Below are positions 19,482 through 28,117 of a DNA stretch of 64,000 nucleotides, piece by piece. The DNA is from UKL13-2 sp043744255. GTDB lineage: Bacteria > Pseudomonadota > Gammaproteobacteria > Burkholderiales > Usitatibacteraceae. Where the stretch lies: positions 1 to 64,000 of the forward strand of contig JAYTVA010000079.1 of NCBI GenBank assembly GCA_043744255.1, in the 5' to 3' direction. The notes below the pieces were generated by a model that saw only the letters and a program-made list of their open reading frames with translations, was not told the DNA's origin and searched no databases. The stretch's first letter is position 1. Each line of letters starts with the position of its first letter. The translations under genes were made by a program, and so were the position numbers.

Positions 19482-19676
19482 GGCGGCTCTCCTTCTTTGA
19501 TGGGGGCAAGACACGAACGGTCGATTCATTCTAACGCCCGGCCACGTCGACCGGTGCACCCCGCAGTCTCGCCGAAACGATCGCGCACCAACGCGTTGTC
19601 GCCAGACAGAGACGAGCGCATGGCTGGTACATAATTGTTATCCAGCAAATCAACGTTTCTACCCATCGAGGCACTT

Positions 19677-20435
19677 GTGCAAGATCAAACCGCGCTCCTC
19701 GCCGAGCTAAAACAAAAGCAGTGGTTTTATCCGTTCCAGCTCAGCGACGGTAGCGTCGTCGAAACTTATGTGACGAGCGACGTGACCGCGATTCACACGA
19801 CCCGCTGGCGCATGCTTGAGGCTCTGCTCAAGCGCGAATTCGCGTCGGGAATGGACGACATGGACGCGCTCGACATCGCCTGTCATCAGGGCTTCTTTTC
19901 GACGCAACTGGCACGCGCCGGATTCAAAGCGGTGCGCGCCGTGGACGCGCGTAGTGAGCACGTGCGCGATACAGAATTGATCTCGCGCGCACTGGGGCTG
20001 ACCGCGATTTCGGCGGCGGTGGGCGATGTGTTTGATTTAGCCAAAACGGAAACGCCGCGTGACGTGGTGCTGCAATTTGGCCTCTTGTATCACCTTGAAA
20101 ACCCGGTCGGCGCGCTGCGCGTTGCGCGCGCGCTCACCAAACGGCTGTGCGTATTCGAGACCCAGGTGGTGCCAAACATGAACGGCCCTGTCGATTGGGG
20201 CAGCTATCGTTTTGTGCGGCCGTTGAAGGGCGTGTTTGGCATCATCGATGAGCTCGACGAAGTGCATGCGCCGGAAGCGAGCGTGACCGGGGTATGCCTT
20301 GCGCCGAGCGTGGAGGGTTTGCTGTGGCTGCTGCATGCGGTCGGCTTCGCGCGCACAGAAGTATTGGCGGTGCCTGACGATGGCTACGAGCAACTGAAGT
20401 ACGGCAAGCGCGTGATGGTGGCGGCGTGGGTTTAG
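19677..20435 (+). CDS. SAM-dependent methyltransferase
   Basis: 252-residue class I methyltransferase. The SAM-binding motif I region is ALDIACHQGFFSTQLARAG, followed by an acidic residue in the next strand (AVDARSEH) and the QFGLLYHLENP segment typical of CmoB-like and small-molecule methyltransferases. The substrate cannot be told. A GTG at 19677 with GAGG upstream is preferred; a TTG at 19635 would add 14 residues. It ends 13 bp before the first permease gene of the peptide transporter and may be the first gene of that operon. Confidence 0.75.
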   Translation: MQDQTALLAELKQKQWFYPFQLSDGSVVETYVTSDVTAIHTTRWRMLEALLKREFASGMDDMDALDIACHQGFFSTQLARAGFKAVRAVDARSEHVRDTELISRALGLTAISAAVGDVFDLAKTETPRDVVLQFGLLYHLENPVGALRVARALTKRLCVFETQVVPNMNGPVDWGSYRFVRPLKGVFGIIDELDEVHAPEASVTGVCLAPSVEGLLWLLHAVGFARTEVLAVPDDGYEQLKYGKRVMVAAWV

Positions 20436-20448
20436 TCGTGCGCTGCCG

Positions 20449-21429
20449 ATGCTGACCTACGCGATTCGCCGGCTATTCCAATCCGGCTTCGTGCTGGTGG
20501 TGATGTCGCTGCTCGTGTTCGTCGGCGTGTATGCGATTGGCAATCCGATTGAGTTGCTGGTGAACCCGCAGGCCGATGAAGCTGAGCGTGTGCGCGCAAC
20601 CATCGCGATGGGTTTGGATAAACCGCTGTACACGCAATATCTGAGTTTTTTGGGCGCCGCATCGACCGGCGACTTTGGCCGCTCGTTTGTCTTCAACGTG
20701 CCTGCCCTTTCGTTGATTTTGCAAAAGCTACCAGCCACCATTGAGCTTGCGTTGATGGCGATGGTGATGGCGATTGTGATCGGAATTCCGCTGGGCTTGA
20801 TCGCTGGATTGCGGCCACACAGTTTTATTGGCCGCGCGATCATGGCACTGTCCATCGTCGGATTTTCATTGCCGACATTTTGGGTGGGCTTGGTGCTGAT
20901 TATGTTTTTCTCGGTGCATCTGGGCTGGCTACCCTCGAACGGGCGCGGCGACACCGTGGATGTGCTTGGCATACCGGTGAGCTTCTTGACCTGGGATGGC
21001 CTCACGCACATGTTCATGCCGGCACTCAATCTCGCGCTGTTCAAACTATCACTATTGATTCGTCTTACAAGGGCGGGTACCCGTGAAGCGCTGCTGCAAG
21101 ACTATGTGAAATTCGCGCGCGCCAAAGGCTTGTCGAATGCGCGCGTGATCGGCGTACATGTATTGAAAAACATCATGATTCCGATTGTGACGGTGATTGG
21201 TTTGGAGTTCGGCTCGGTGATCGCGTTCGCGATTGTTACCGAGTCTATTTTTGCGTGGCCGGGCACGGGGAAGTTGTTGATCGACTCGATCAATCAGTTG
21301 GATCGACCGGTGATCGTGGCGTATTTGCTGGTGATTGTGAGTTTGTTTATTGCGATTAACTTTGTGGTGGATGTGGTTTATTCGCTGTTGGATCCGAGGG
21401 TGCGGTTGGGTTCGGGTGGGGGGCATTGA
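20449..21429 (+). CDS. Peptide-type ABC transporter permease (DppB/OppB)
   Basis: 326-residue inner-membrane permease with the usual N-terminal TM helix (LTYAIRRLFQSGFVLVVMSL) and the BPD_transp_1 core, including the coupling segment REALLQDYVKFARAKGLS. It pairs with the DppC-type permease downstream. The DppB/OppB class imports di- or oligopeptides, or sometimes nickel or microcin-like substrates. No binding protein is encoded in this operon. A 217-bp spacer containing a palindromic repeat separates it from dppC. Confidence 0.92.
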   Translation: MLTYAIRRLFQSGFVLVVMSLLVFVGVYAIGNPIELLVNPQADEAERVRATIAMGLDKPLYTQYLSFLGAASTGDFGRSFVFNVPALSLILQKLPATIELALMAMVMAIVIGIPLGLIAGLRPHSFIGRAIMALSIVGFSLPTFWVGLVLIMFFSVHLGWLPSNGRGDTVDVLGIPVSFLTWDGLTHMFMPALNLALFKLSLLIRLTRAGTREALLQDYVKFARAKGLSNARVIGVHVLKNIMIPIVTVIGLEFGSVIAFAIVTESIFAWPGTGKLLIDSINQLDRPVIVAYLLVIVSLFIAINFVVDVVYSLLDPRVRLGSGGGH

Positions 21430-21456
21430 TGAGGTTGCCTTGGTTTGACCGCTGTG

Positions 21457-21615
21457 AAATCCCCCTCAATCCCCCTTTTTCACAAAGAAAAGTGCATGGG
21501 GAAGTGCATGACGATGCGTTGCGACTTTCAGTTGGCATCGTGCCAAGCAAAGAAAAAAATCCAGAACTTCCGCACGGCACTTCCCCCTTTGAAAAAGGGG
21601 GATTGAGGGGGATTT
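21457..21615. repeat. Palindromic repeat family A, copy 3 (dppB-dppC spacer)
   Basis: The best-preserved copy. Perfect 24-bp terminal inverted repeats (21457-21480 and 21592-21615) start with AAATCCCCC and contain a second C-run and a T-run. The 111-bp interior has no coding capacity. It is a MITE-like structure inserted between two cotranscribed permease genes. No clear target-site duplication is visible. Confidence 0.85.
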
Positions 21616-21646
21616 CGCAGCGCCAAAATTTGAGGCGGCGCGCGCA

Positions 21647-22540
21647 ATGAACACCGCCACCACCCAAGAAGACTCCCCTCTAACGCGCTTCTGCCAAGAA
21701 TTCGCCGAGTCCAAGCTCGCGCTCATCGGCGCAACCTTACTTAGCCTCATCATCCTCATCGCCGTGTTCGCGCCTCTCATCTCGCCACAAAACCCCTACG
21801 ACCTCAAACAGATCGCCATCGAAGACAGCCGCCTCGCGCCGGGCGAGGCAGCGGCCAACGGTAAAACGCACCTCCTCGGCACCGACGATCAGGGCCGCGA
21901 CATGCTCTCCGCGATTTTTTACGGGCTGCGCATTTCGCTCGGCGTGGGCGTCGCGAGCACGCTCGTGGCGGTAGTGATCGGCCTCACCGTTGGCATGATC
22001 GCCGCGTATTTCGGTGGCTGGGTTGATACGCTCATCATGCGCATCGTCGATATTCAGTTATCGTTTCCCGCGATCTTGATCGCGCTGATTTTGTTGGCGG
22101 TCTTGGGGCAAGGCGTGGACAAAATTATTGTCGCGCTCATCACCGTGCAATGGGCGTACTACGCGCGCACCGTGCGTGCGTCTGCGCTGGTTGAAAAAGA
22201 GAAGGAATACATCGAAGCGGCAAAAGTATTGGCGCTGTCGAAAACGCGCATTCTGTTTCGCCACATGCTGCCGAATTGTTTGCCGCCGTTGATCGTGGTG
22301 GCGACGGTGCAGGTGGCGCACGCGATTGCGTTGGAATCGACGCTGTCGTTTTTGGGGTTGGGGCTGCCGATCACCGAGCCTTCGCTAGGCTTGTTGATCT
22401 CGAATGGGTTTACGTATTTGATGAGCGGGAAATATTGGATTTCGTTTTATCCGGGCTTGGCGTTGTTGGTGACGATTATGTCGATCAACTTGGTGGCGGA
22501 TCAAATGCGGGACGTGTTGAATCCGAGGTTGAAAAAGTGA
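21647..22540 (+). CDS. Peptide-type ABC transporter permease (DppC/OppC)
   Basis: 297-residue second permease. It has an N-terminal helix (ALIGATLLSLIILIAVFAPL), the periplasmic LLGTDDQGRDMLSAIFYG block diagnostic of DppC/OppC, and the EAA coupling loop EYIEAAKVLALSKTRILFRH. It overlaps the next gene by four bases (GTGA), so the two are coupled. The start ATG follows the repeat element by about 30 bp. Confidence 0.93.
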   Translation: MNTATTQEDSPLTRFCQEFAESKLALIGATLLSLIILIAVFAPLISPQNPYDLKQIAIEDSRLAPGEAAANGKTHLLGTDDQGRDMLSAIFYGLRISLGVGVASTLVAVVIGLTVGMIAAYFGGWVDTLIMRIVDIQLSFPAILIALILLAVLGQGVDKIIVALITVQWAYYARTVRASALVEKEKEYIEAAKVLALSKTRILFRHMLPNCLPPLIVVATVQVAHAIALESTLSFLGLGLPITEPSLGLLISNGFTYLMSGKYWISFYPGLALLVTIMSINLVADQMRDVLNPRLKK

Positions 22541-23499
22541 GCGCCGTTCTTGAGGTGCAAAACCTACGCACGCATTTTTTTACCAAAGCCGGTGTGGTGA
22601 AAGCGGTTGACGACGTTTCGTTCTCGGTTGCGCGTGGAAAAATTCTTGGCTTGGTCGGTGAATCCGGCTCTGGAAAATCCATGACCGGCTACTCGATCCT
22701 AGGCTTGATCGATGCGCCGGGCAAGATTGTGGGCGGCACCATCAAGCTCAACGGCGAGGACATCACACACCTGAAACCCCAGCAATGGCGCGCACTTCGG
22801 GGCAATCGCGTGGCGATGATTTTTCAAGACCCGATGATGACGTTAAACCCGGTGTTGCGCATCGACACACAGATGATCGAGGCGATTACGGCGCACGAAA
22901 AGATCAGCAAGGTCGCTGCACGCGAACGCTGCCGCGCAGCACTAGCCCAGGTCGGCATCCCGTCGCCGGATGAACGGCTGAATGCGTACCCACATCAATT
23001 CTCCGGCGGCATGCGTCAGCGGGTGGCGATTGCGATTGCGCTGCTGAACAAACCCGATGTCATCATCGCCGATGAGCCGACGACGGCGCTGGATGTAACC
23101 ATTCAGGGGCAGATACTGTTTGAGATGCAAAAGCTGTGTCGGGATTCGGGTACCGCGCTGGTCTGGATCACGCATGACCTTTCCGTCGTCGCTGGTCTTG
23201 CTGATGACATCGCGGTGATGTACGCCGGCAAGGTCGTTGAGTTTGGCCGCGTCGCTGACGTGCTCGACAAGCCCTTGCATCCGTATACGAAAGGCTTGCT
23301 CGAATCGGTGCCGAGCCGCAACGTGAAAGGTGCGCCGCTAAAACAGATTCCCGGCATGACGCCTAGCTTGCTCAAGATTGGCTCTGGCTGTGCGTTTCGA
23401 GACCGTTGCCCGTATCGCGCCGCTGAATGTGAGGCCGCCCCTGCGCTCGTCACGCGTAGCGATCAACGGCAAGTCCGCTGCTGGGTTCCGCAATCATGA
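22537..23499 (+). CDS. Peptide-type ABC transporter ATPase (DppD/OppD)
   Basis: 320-residue ATPase with Walker A GESGSGKS, signature FSGGMRQRVAIA and Walker B VIIADEPTTALD. The C-terminal oligopeptide-type domain carries clustered cysteines (GSGCAFRDRCPYRAAEC). The GTG start overlaps the dppC stop; longer in-frame versions run inside dppC and are rejected. It overlaps dppF by four bases. Confidence 0.94.
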   Translation: MSAVLEVQNLRTHFFTKAGVVKAVDDVSFSVARGKILGLVGESGSGKSMTGYSILGLIDAPGKIVGGTIKLNGEDITHLKPQQWRALRGNRVAMIFQDPMMTLNPVLRIDTQMIEAITAHEKISKVAARERCRAALAQVGIPSPDERLNAYPHQFSGGMRQRVAIAIALLNKPDVIIADEPTTALDVTIQGQILFEMQKLCRDSGTALVWITHDLSVVAGLADDIAVMYAGKVVEFGRVADVLDKPLHPYTKGLLESVPSRNVKGAPLKQIPGMTPSLLKIGSGCAFRDRCPYRAAECEAAPALVTRSDQRQVRCWVPQS

Positions 23500-24491
23500 C
23501 GCCGATTCTTGAGCTAAAAAATATCTCCAAGCGCTTCGAGAAAAAACTCGATCTCGCGGGTAAAGCCGCACGCGCCTTGGGCGCAGATGTGCGCGATGAG
23601 ATCGTGCATGCGGTGGATACGGTGAGCCTTGGCATACAGGCAGGCGAAGTTGTCGGGCTGGTCGGTGAATCGGGCTGCGGCAAATCAACGCTGGGACGGG
23701 TGGCGGTTGGCATTCATCCGCAGACGACGGGCGAGCGCTGGTGGCAAGGCCGCGATGTCGCGACCATGAGCGCGCAGGAAAAACGCGCGATGCAATTACG
23801 CGTGCAAATGATTTTTCAGGACCCGTACGCGTCCCTCAATCCGCGCTATCGGGTGACGGACATCATCGGTGAGGCGCCCGTTGTGCACGGGCTGGTGAGC
23901 GCAAAGGATCAAGATGAGTTCGTCGCGAGCCTGATGCAAAAAGTCGGGCTTGATCCGTCGCTGGCAAAGCGGTTTCCGCATCAATTCTCCGGCGGGCAAC
24001 GCGCCCGTATTGGCATCGCGCGCGCGCTGGCGGTGACGCCAGAATTCTTGGTCTGCGATGAAGCCGTGGCCGCGCTCGACGTGTCGATTCAAGCGCAGGT
24101 GTTGAATTTGTTTATCGCCTTACGCCGCGAATTCAATCTCACCTATTTGTTCATCAGTCACGATCTGGGTGTGGTGCGGCACTTATCGGATCGCGTGGTC
24201 ATCATGTATCTGGGCCGCGTGGTGGAATCGGGGCCGACCGATGCCCTGTTCGCCAATGCCAACCATCCCTACACACAGGCGCTGCTCGCCGAGGTGCCGC
24301 GCCTCGACGTGCGCAAAAAAGACTTCGTCGCGGTCAAAGGCGAGATACCATCACCCTTAAACCCGCCGACCGGTTGTCATTTTCACCCGCGCTGCCCGCA
24401 TGCAAGCAAGCGTTGCGTGGACGAGCAACCGGCATTGCGCGAAATTGCGCCGCTGCGTTTCTCGGCTTGTCATTTGAATGATTCGAAGTAA
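23496..24491 (+). CDS. Peptide-type ABC transporter ATPase (DppF/OppF)
   Basis: 331-residue partner ATPase with Walker A GESGCGKS, signature FSGGQRARIGIA, a Walker B region VCDEAVAALD, and the C-terminal Cys-rich segment GCHFHPRCPHASKRC. In the Walker B/D-loop region it reads DEAVAALD where most members have DEPTSALD or DEAVSALD, which is within family variation. It completes the four-component translocator. Next comes an amidohydrolase gene 29 bp downstream, on the same strand. Confidence 0.93.
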   Translation: MTPILELKNISKRFEKKLDLAGKAARALGADVRDEIVHAVDTVSLGIQAGEVVGLVGESGCGKSTLGRVAVGIHPQTTGERWWQGRDVATMSAQEKRAMQLRVQMIFQDPYASLNPRYRVTDIIGEAPVVHGLVSAKDQDEFVASLMQKVGLDPSLAKRFPHQFSGGQRARIGIARALAVTPEFLVCDEAVAALDVSIQAQVLNLFIALRREFNLTYLFISHDLGVVRHLSDRVVIMYLGRVVESGPTDALFANANHPYTQALLAEVPRLDVRKKDFVAVKGEIPSPLNPPTGCHFHPRCPHASKRCVDEQPALREIAPLRFSACHLNDSK

Positions 24492-24520
24492 ACGTCCCTC
24501 GCACATCAAGGCACCAAACC

Positions 24521-25483
24521 ATGTCCAACACCGCATACACCCTCACCACATCCACCACCGAGCACGATCATGAAGTCCCGGTGGTATTTGATTCGCCGCA
24601 TAGCGGCACCGTCTACCCAAGCGATTTCAACGTCGCCGCACCGATGCACGCGATGCGGCTGGCCGAAGATACGCACGTTGAAACGCTCTACGCAGCGGCA
24701 CCGGCCCACGGCGCCACGCTGATTGCGGCAATGTTCCCGCGTAGCTACATCGACTGCAACCGATCACTACTCGACATTGACGAAGCGTTGTTGGCCAGTA
24801 AATGGCCGGGCCCAATCAACGTTAGCAAGAAAACAGAAAAAGGCATCGGCCTCGTCTGGCGAAAGCTCGATTCCGGCGAAGACATTTACACGCGGAAACT
24901 TTCGGTGGCGGAAGTACAGCAGCGCATTGCGACTTGTTATGCGCCGTATCACAAGGCTGTGCGCGACGCGATCAACGCCACACACAAGCACTACGGCGCG
25001 GTTTGGCACATCAACTGCCATTCGATGCCGGCCGTGTCGGGTGCGGTCGCTGAAGATGGCCCCGGCAAGGCGCGCGCGGAGTTTGTCTTGGGTGATCGCG
25101 ACGGCAGCAGCTGCGCGCCTGAGTTCACGGCATTTGTGGCGTTGACCTTGCGCGGCTTTGGTTACGACGTGAAGGTCAACGATCCCTACAAGGGGGTGGA
25201 GTTGGTGCGCGCGTACTCGAACCCGGAAGGCCATAAGCATTCGCTGCAAATCGAAGTAAATCGCAAGCTCTATATGGACGAAAAAAATCGCGAGCCGAAT
25301 AGCAACTTCGCAACACTGCAAAACGACATCACGCGCTTGATCGAGGCCATCGGCAAATACGCGAAGGCGCATATTCCTGCGCACGGGCATCATCACGACT
25401 GCGGTCACGATCACAGCCACGACCACGGACATCATCACCACCACGACCACGACCACGGCCATGACCATAACCACAAACACTAA
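24521..25483 (+). CDS. N-formylglutamate amidohydrolase family protein with His-rich tail
   Basis: 320 residues. The HutG/FGase fold is visible in VVFDSPHSGTVYP (metal-binding His), HVETLYAAAP, the PRSYIDCNRS block and WHINCHSMPAV. Family members remove an N-formyl, or more broadly N-acyl, group from glutamate-like substrates. About the last 35 residues are extremely His/Asp-rich, with His runs alternating with Asp and Gly, and probably bind Zn, Ni or Co to load the enzyme or store metal. The reading frame overlaps the next gene by 23 bases, within the tail. It lies in the same operon as the peptide transporter, suggesting processing of imported N-acyl compounds. Confidence 0.85.
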   Translation: MSNTAYTLTTSTTEHDHEVPVVFDSPHSGTVYPSDFNVAAPMHAMRLAEDTHVETLYAAAPAHGATLIAAMFPRSYIDCNRSLLDIDEALLASKWPGPINVSKKTEKGIGLVWRKLDSGEDIYTRKLSVAEVQQRIATCYAPYHKAVRDAINATHKHYGAVWHINCHSMPAVSGAVAEDGPGKARAEFVLGDRDGSSCAPEFTAFVALTLRGFGYDVKVNDPYKGVELVRAYSNPEGHKHSLQIEVNRKLYMDEKNREPNSNFATLQNDITRLIEAIGKYAKAHIPAHGHHHDCGHDHSHDHGHHHHHDHDHGHDHNHKH

Positions 25484-26429
25484 AACGCCTCTCGTTGAAT
25501 TGACCGCGCCAAATATCAGTGCCTACAAAACAGGCAACACCGGCGTTGAATACATCACCAGTTTTGACTCCGGCAAACCGGGTCCGCATGTACTGATTAA
25601 CGCCGTCACCCACGGCAACGAAATTTGCGGCGCGATTACCGTTGATCGTTTGTTCAAGATGAATCTGCGGCCCACACGCGGCAAACTGTCGTTGTCGTTC
25701 GCCAATGTCGCGGCATTTCTGCGCTTTGATCCGGCGAGTCCGCACACGTCACGCTTTGTCGATGAGGATTTCAATCGTGTGTGGACGCCCGCCACCCTCG
25801 ACGGCCCACGCAACTCAGTTGAGCTGACGCGCGCACGCGCGATGCGGCCCTTCATCGACACGGTCGATATGCTGTTCGACATCCACTCCATGCACGATCC
25901 GCACGGCCCCGTCATGATCTCAGGCCCGCTCGATAAAGGCATCGCACTCTCGCAGCAAGTCGGCCTACCCGAACATATCGTCTCCGATCACGGCCACGCC
26001 AACGGCACGCGGATGCGCGACTACGGCGGCTTTGGCGATGCAAACTCGCCGAAGAACGCGCTGTTGGTTGAGTGTGGACAGCATTGGGAACACGCTGCCG
26101 CCGACGTTGCGTGGCAGACCACGTGGCGGTTTCTGCGCGTGTGTGATGTGGTGGATCAGGGAATCGCAGACGCCGAAATCGGGGCAACACCGGTGGCCGC
26201 AACCAAGGTCATTCGCGTGACAGAAGCCGTGATCGCGAACACCAAAGAATTCGTCTTTGCGCAGGGTGTTCACGGCCTGTCGGTCATCGCGAAACGCGGC
26301 GACCTAATCGGCCATGATGGTGCTACGCCGGTCGTAGCGCCCTACGACAACTGTGTGCTCATCATGCCAACCATGGTGCACGTGAAGCCGGGATTGACGG
26401 TGGTGCGGTTGGGAAAAATTGACGCGTGA
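25461..26429 (+). CDS. Succinylglutamate desuccinylase/aspartoacylase family deacylase
   Basis: 322-residue M14-type zinc deacylase of the AstE/AspA group. Zinc ligands are in NAVTHGNEICG (HxxE) and in FDIHSMHDP. A conserved ECGQH segment and a C-terminal beta domain follow, as in aspartoacylase-like enzymes. It should cleave an N-acyl amino acid to the free amino acid. The ATG is inside the His-rich tail of the preceding gene, so translation is coupled. A paralogue lies at 46089-47057. The exact substrate is unknown. Confidence 0.85.
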   Translation: MTITTNTKTPLVELTAPNISAYKTGNTGVEYITSFDSGKPGPHVLINAVTHGNEICGAITVDRLFKMNLRPTRGKLSLSFANVAAFLRFDPASPHTSRFVDEDFNRVWTPATLDGPRNSVELTRARAMRPFIDTVDMLFDIHSMHDPHGPVMISGPLDKGIALSQQVGLPEHIVSDHGHANGTRMRDYGGFGDANSPKNALLVECGQHWEHAAADVAWQTTWRFLRVCDVVDQGIADAEIGATPVAATKVIRVTEAVIANTKEFVFAQGVHGLSVIAKRGDLIGHDGATPVVAPYDNCVLIMPTMVHVKPGLTVVRLGKIDA

Positions 26430-26436
26430 CCCACGC

Positions 26437-26973
26437 ATGATTACGATTCGCCGACTACGCGCTGACGTTGCCACGGACGTGCAGCAGTATTGGCAACTGC
26501 GCAATGGGGGGTTGCAAGAATTTCCCGACGCGTTCACCACCAGCCATGAAGAAGGTGTCGCCACGCCGCCGGAAAAACTCGCGAAACGATTCGGCGGCGC
26601 GGGTTCCGATGATTTTTTTCTTGGCGCGTTTGCTGATGACGGCAGCTTGCTCGGCGCGGTCGGCTTCGAGCGCGAGACGCGCATCAAGCAACGCCACAAA
26701 GGTCTCGTCATCGGCATGTACGTCACCGCTGCCGCGCGCGGGACGGGATTGGGCAAACAATTACTCGCGACACTCATTGAAGAAGCCCGCCAGTTGGGGG
26801 GTTTGGAGCAAATCACGCTTTCGGTGACACGCTCGAATGAAGGCGCGCGGCAGCTTTATCTGGCGGCGGGATTCGTGTCCTTTGGGGTGGAGACGCGGGC
26901 GATTAAGGTTGGCACCGTGTATTACGACAAGGAATTTATGGCGCTGGGGATGAAAACCAATAAACTACTGTAA
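26437..26973 (+). CDS. GNAT-family N-acetyltransferase
   Basis: 178 residues. The acetyl-CoA binding motif A reads GMYVTAAARGTGLGKQLL, and the C-terminal SNEGARQLYLAAGFVSFG segment is the usual motif B. The ATG at 26437, seven bases after the previous stop, is chosen over a TTG at 26419 inside the upstream gene. As the last gene of the N-acyl operon it might acetylate an amino acid or a toxic analogue. The substrate is not deducible. Confidence 0.85.
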   Translation: MITIRRLRADVATDVQQYWQLRNGGLQEFPDAFTTSHEEGVATPPEKLAKRFGGAGSDDFFLGAFADDGSLLGAVGFERETRIKQRHKGLVIGMYVTAAARGTGLGKQLLATLIEEARQLGGLEQITLSVTRSNEGARQLYLAAGFVSFGVETRAIKVGTVYYDKEFMALGMKTNKLL

Positions 26974-27052
26974 GCGTTTGATTTTAAACATTGTTTACCG
27001 CGATGATGAACAATTTGAATTTCAGGTGTAATTTTATTATATTCAACAACTT

Positions 27053-28117
27053 ATGGACTTTATTGCATATTCACAGGAGTCACTTCGCATCGTCGCCAAT
27101 CTTGAGCAGCGATACGATGCCTGGATAGACGCTGTCCGCACGCTTGATGCCCTGCCGAGCTCCATGTTTTTTGCGACAAGCGACAGTGGGCGGCAATTTT
27201 TGACTGTGAAGAGGCATGCAAAAGACAACGGCACCTCGGTCGGCCCGCGTGAACCGGACACCGAGCGCCGCCTCGCAGAATACGAAACGGCGCGCCGCGA
27301 CAGCCAGGGGCGCTTGCGCGCAACCGGCGACGCGCTGACCGAAATCATCGCGCTATATCGGCGGCTACGATTGCCGGTAGCAATGCCGTTGCCGGCAAAA
27401 ATTCTTCGCGAATTGGACATCGCCCAGTTGCTTGGTCGCGACTTGATGCTGGTGGGTACCAACGCTTTCATCGCCTATCAACTCGAAGCCGGGCATCGTT
27501 TCCCAGAAGGTGTGGGTGAGACAGAAGACTTCGATATGGCGTGGTGTCGAGGTGCGGCGATTACTTTTTCGTCAACTACACAACCCGCGCCGCCGGGCAA
27601 GCGCGATCTTGGCTCGCCGTTGATGCGTGTGCTGCGCGCCGTCGACCCCAGCTTCAAGATCAATCCGCGCCGTCCGTATCAGGCTCGCGATAAGTCGGGC
27701 TACGAAGTCGAACTATTGTCCGCACCTTCACTGTTCCGAACATTTTCCAAAGACGAAGTGTTTTCGCCGGTGGCAACGCTCGAAGAACAGGAGTGGTTAC
27801 TGAAAGGCCGACCGGTGCGGCATATCGCGATTTCGCAGGACAACAAACCGTGCCCGCTGTTTGTACCTGACCCGCGCTGGATGGCGTTGCACAAGCTGTG
27901 GCTGGCGGAGAAACCGGAACGCTCAGCGGCAAAACGCCCGAAGGATCGGCTGCAAGGTGACATGCTGCTGGACGCTGTTCAGCAATTTATGTCCAGCGCA
28001 TTTCCGCTGGACAGTGATTTCATTTTGGATTTGCCCGATGTGTTGCGTCCGCACTTTGATCGCTGGTGCGCTGAGCGAAATTTCGTGCCGGGCAAGGCAC
28101 AAGCCGCGCTGCGTTAG
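27053..28117 (+). CDS. Nucleotidyltransferase-superfamily protein (GSU2403-like)
   Basis: 354 residues. The centre resembles nucleotidyltransferases of the GSU2403/NTP_transf_8 type: a GTNAFIAYQLEAG motif is followed by ETEDFDMAW, which supplies the acidic metal-binding residues. The N-terminal 100 residues are helical and charged. The function is unknown; related folds include antibiotic and toxin-type nucleotidyltransferases, but no antitoxin gene is adjacent. The last four bases overlap the 3' end of parA on the other strand, in the position where parB is normally found. An AT-rich stretch (26974-27052) precedes it. It may have been acquired by transfer. Confidence 0.65.
   Translation: MDFIAYSQESLRIVANLEQRYDAWIDAVRTLDALPSSMFFATSDSGRQFLTVKRHAKDNGTSVGPREPDTERRLAEYETARRDSQGRLRATGDALTEIIALYRRLRLPVAMPLPAKILRELDIAQLLGRDLMLVGTNAFIAYQLEAGHRFPEGVGETEDFDMAWCRGAAITFSSTTQPAPPGKRDLGSPLMRVLRAVDPSFKINPRRPYQARDKSGYEVELLSAPSLFRTFSKDEVFSPVATLEEQEWLLKGRPVRHIAISQDNKPCPLFVPDPRWMALHKLWLAEKPERSAAKRPKDRLQGDMLLDAVQQFMSSAFPLDSDFILDLPDVLRPHFDRWCAERNFVPGKAQAALR

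Noticed and set aside
22276..22536. N-terminal extension of the DppD-type ATPase
   Set aside because: It lies inside dppC. The ATPase fold starts right after the GTG at 22537, which overlaps the dppC stop.
25383..25483. His-rich stretch taken as a coding artefact or purification tag
   Set aside because: The codons vary (cat and cac mixed with gac, ggc and tgc), and the frame is continuous with the enzyme. It looks like a natural metal-binding tail.
27053..28117. Calling this gene an AbiEii-type toxin
   Set aside because: Only the general nucleotidyltransferase motifs match. No antitoxin gene of the AbiEi type is adjacent.
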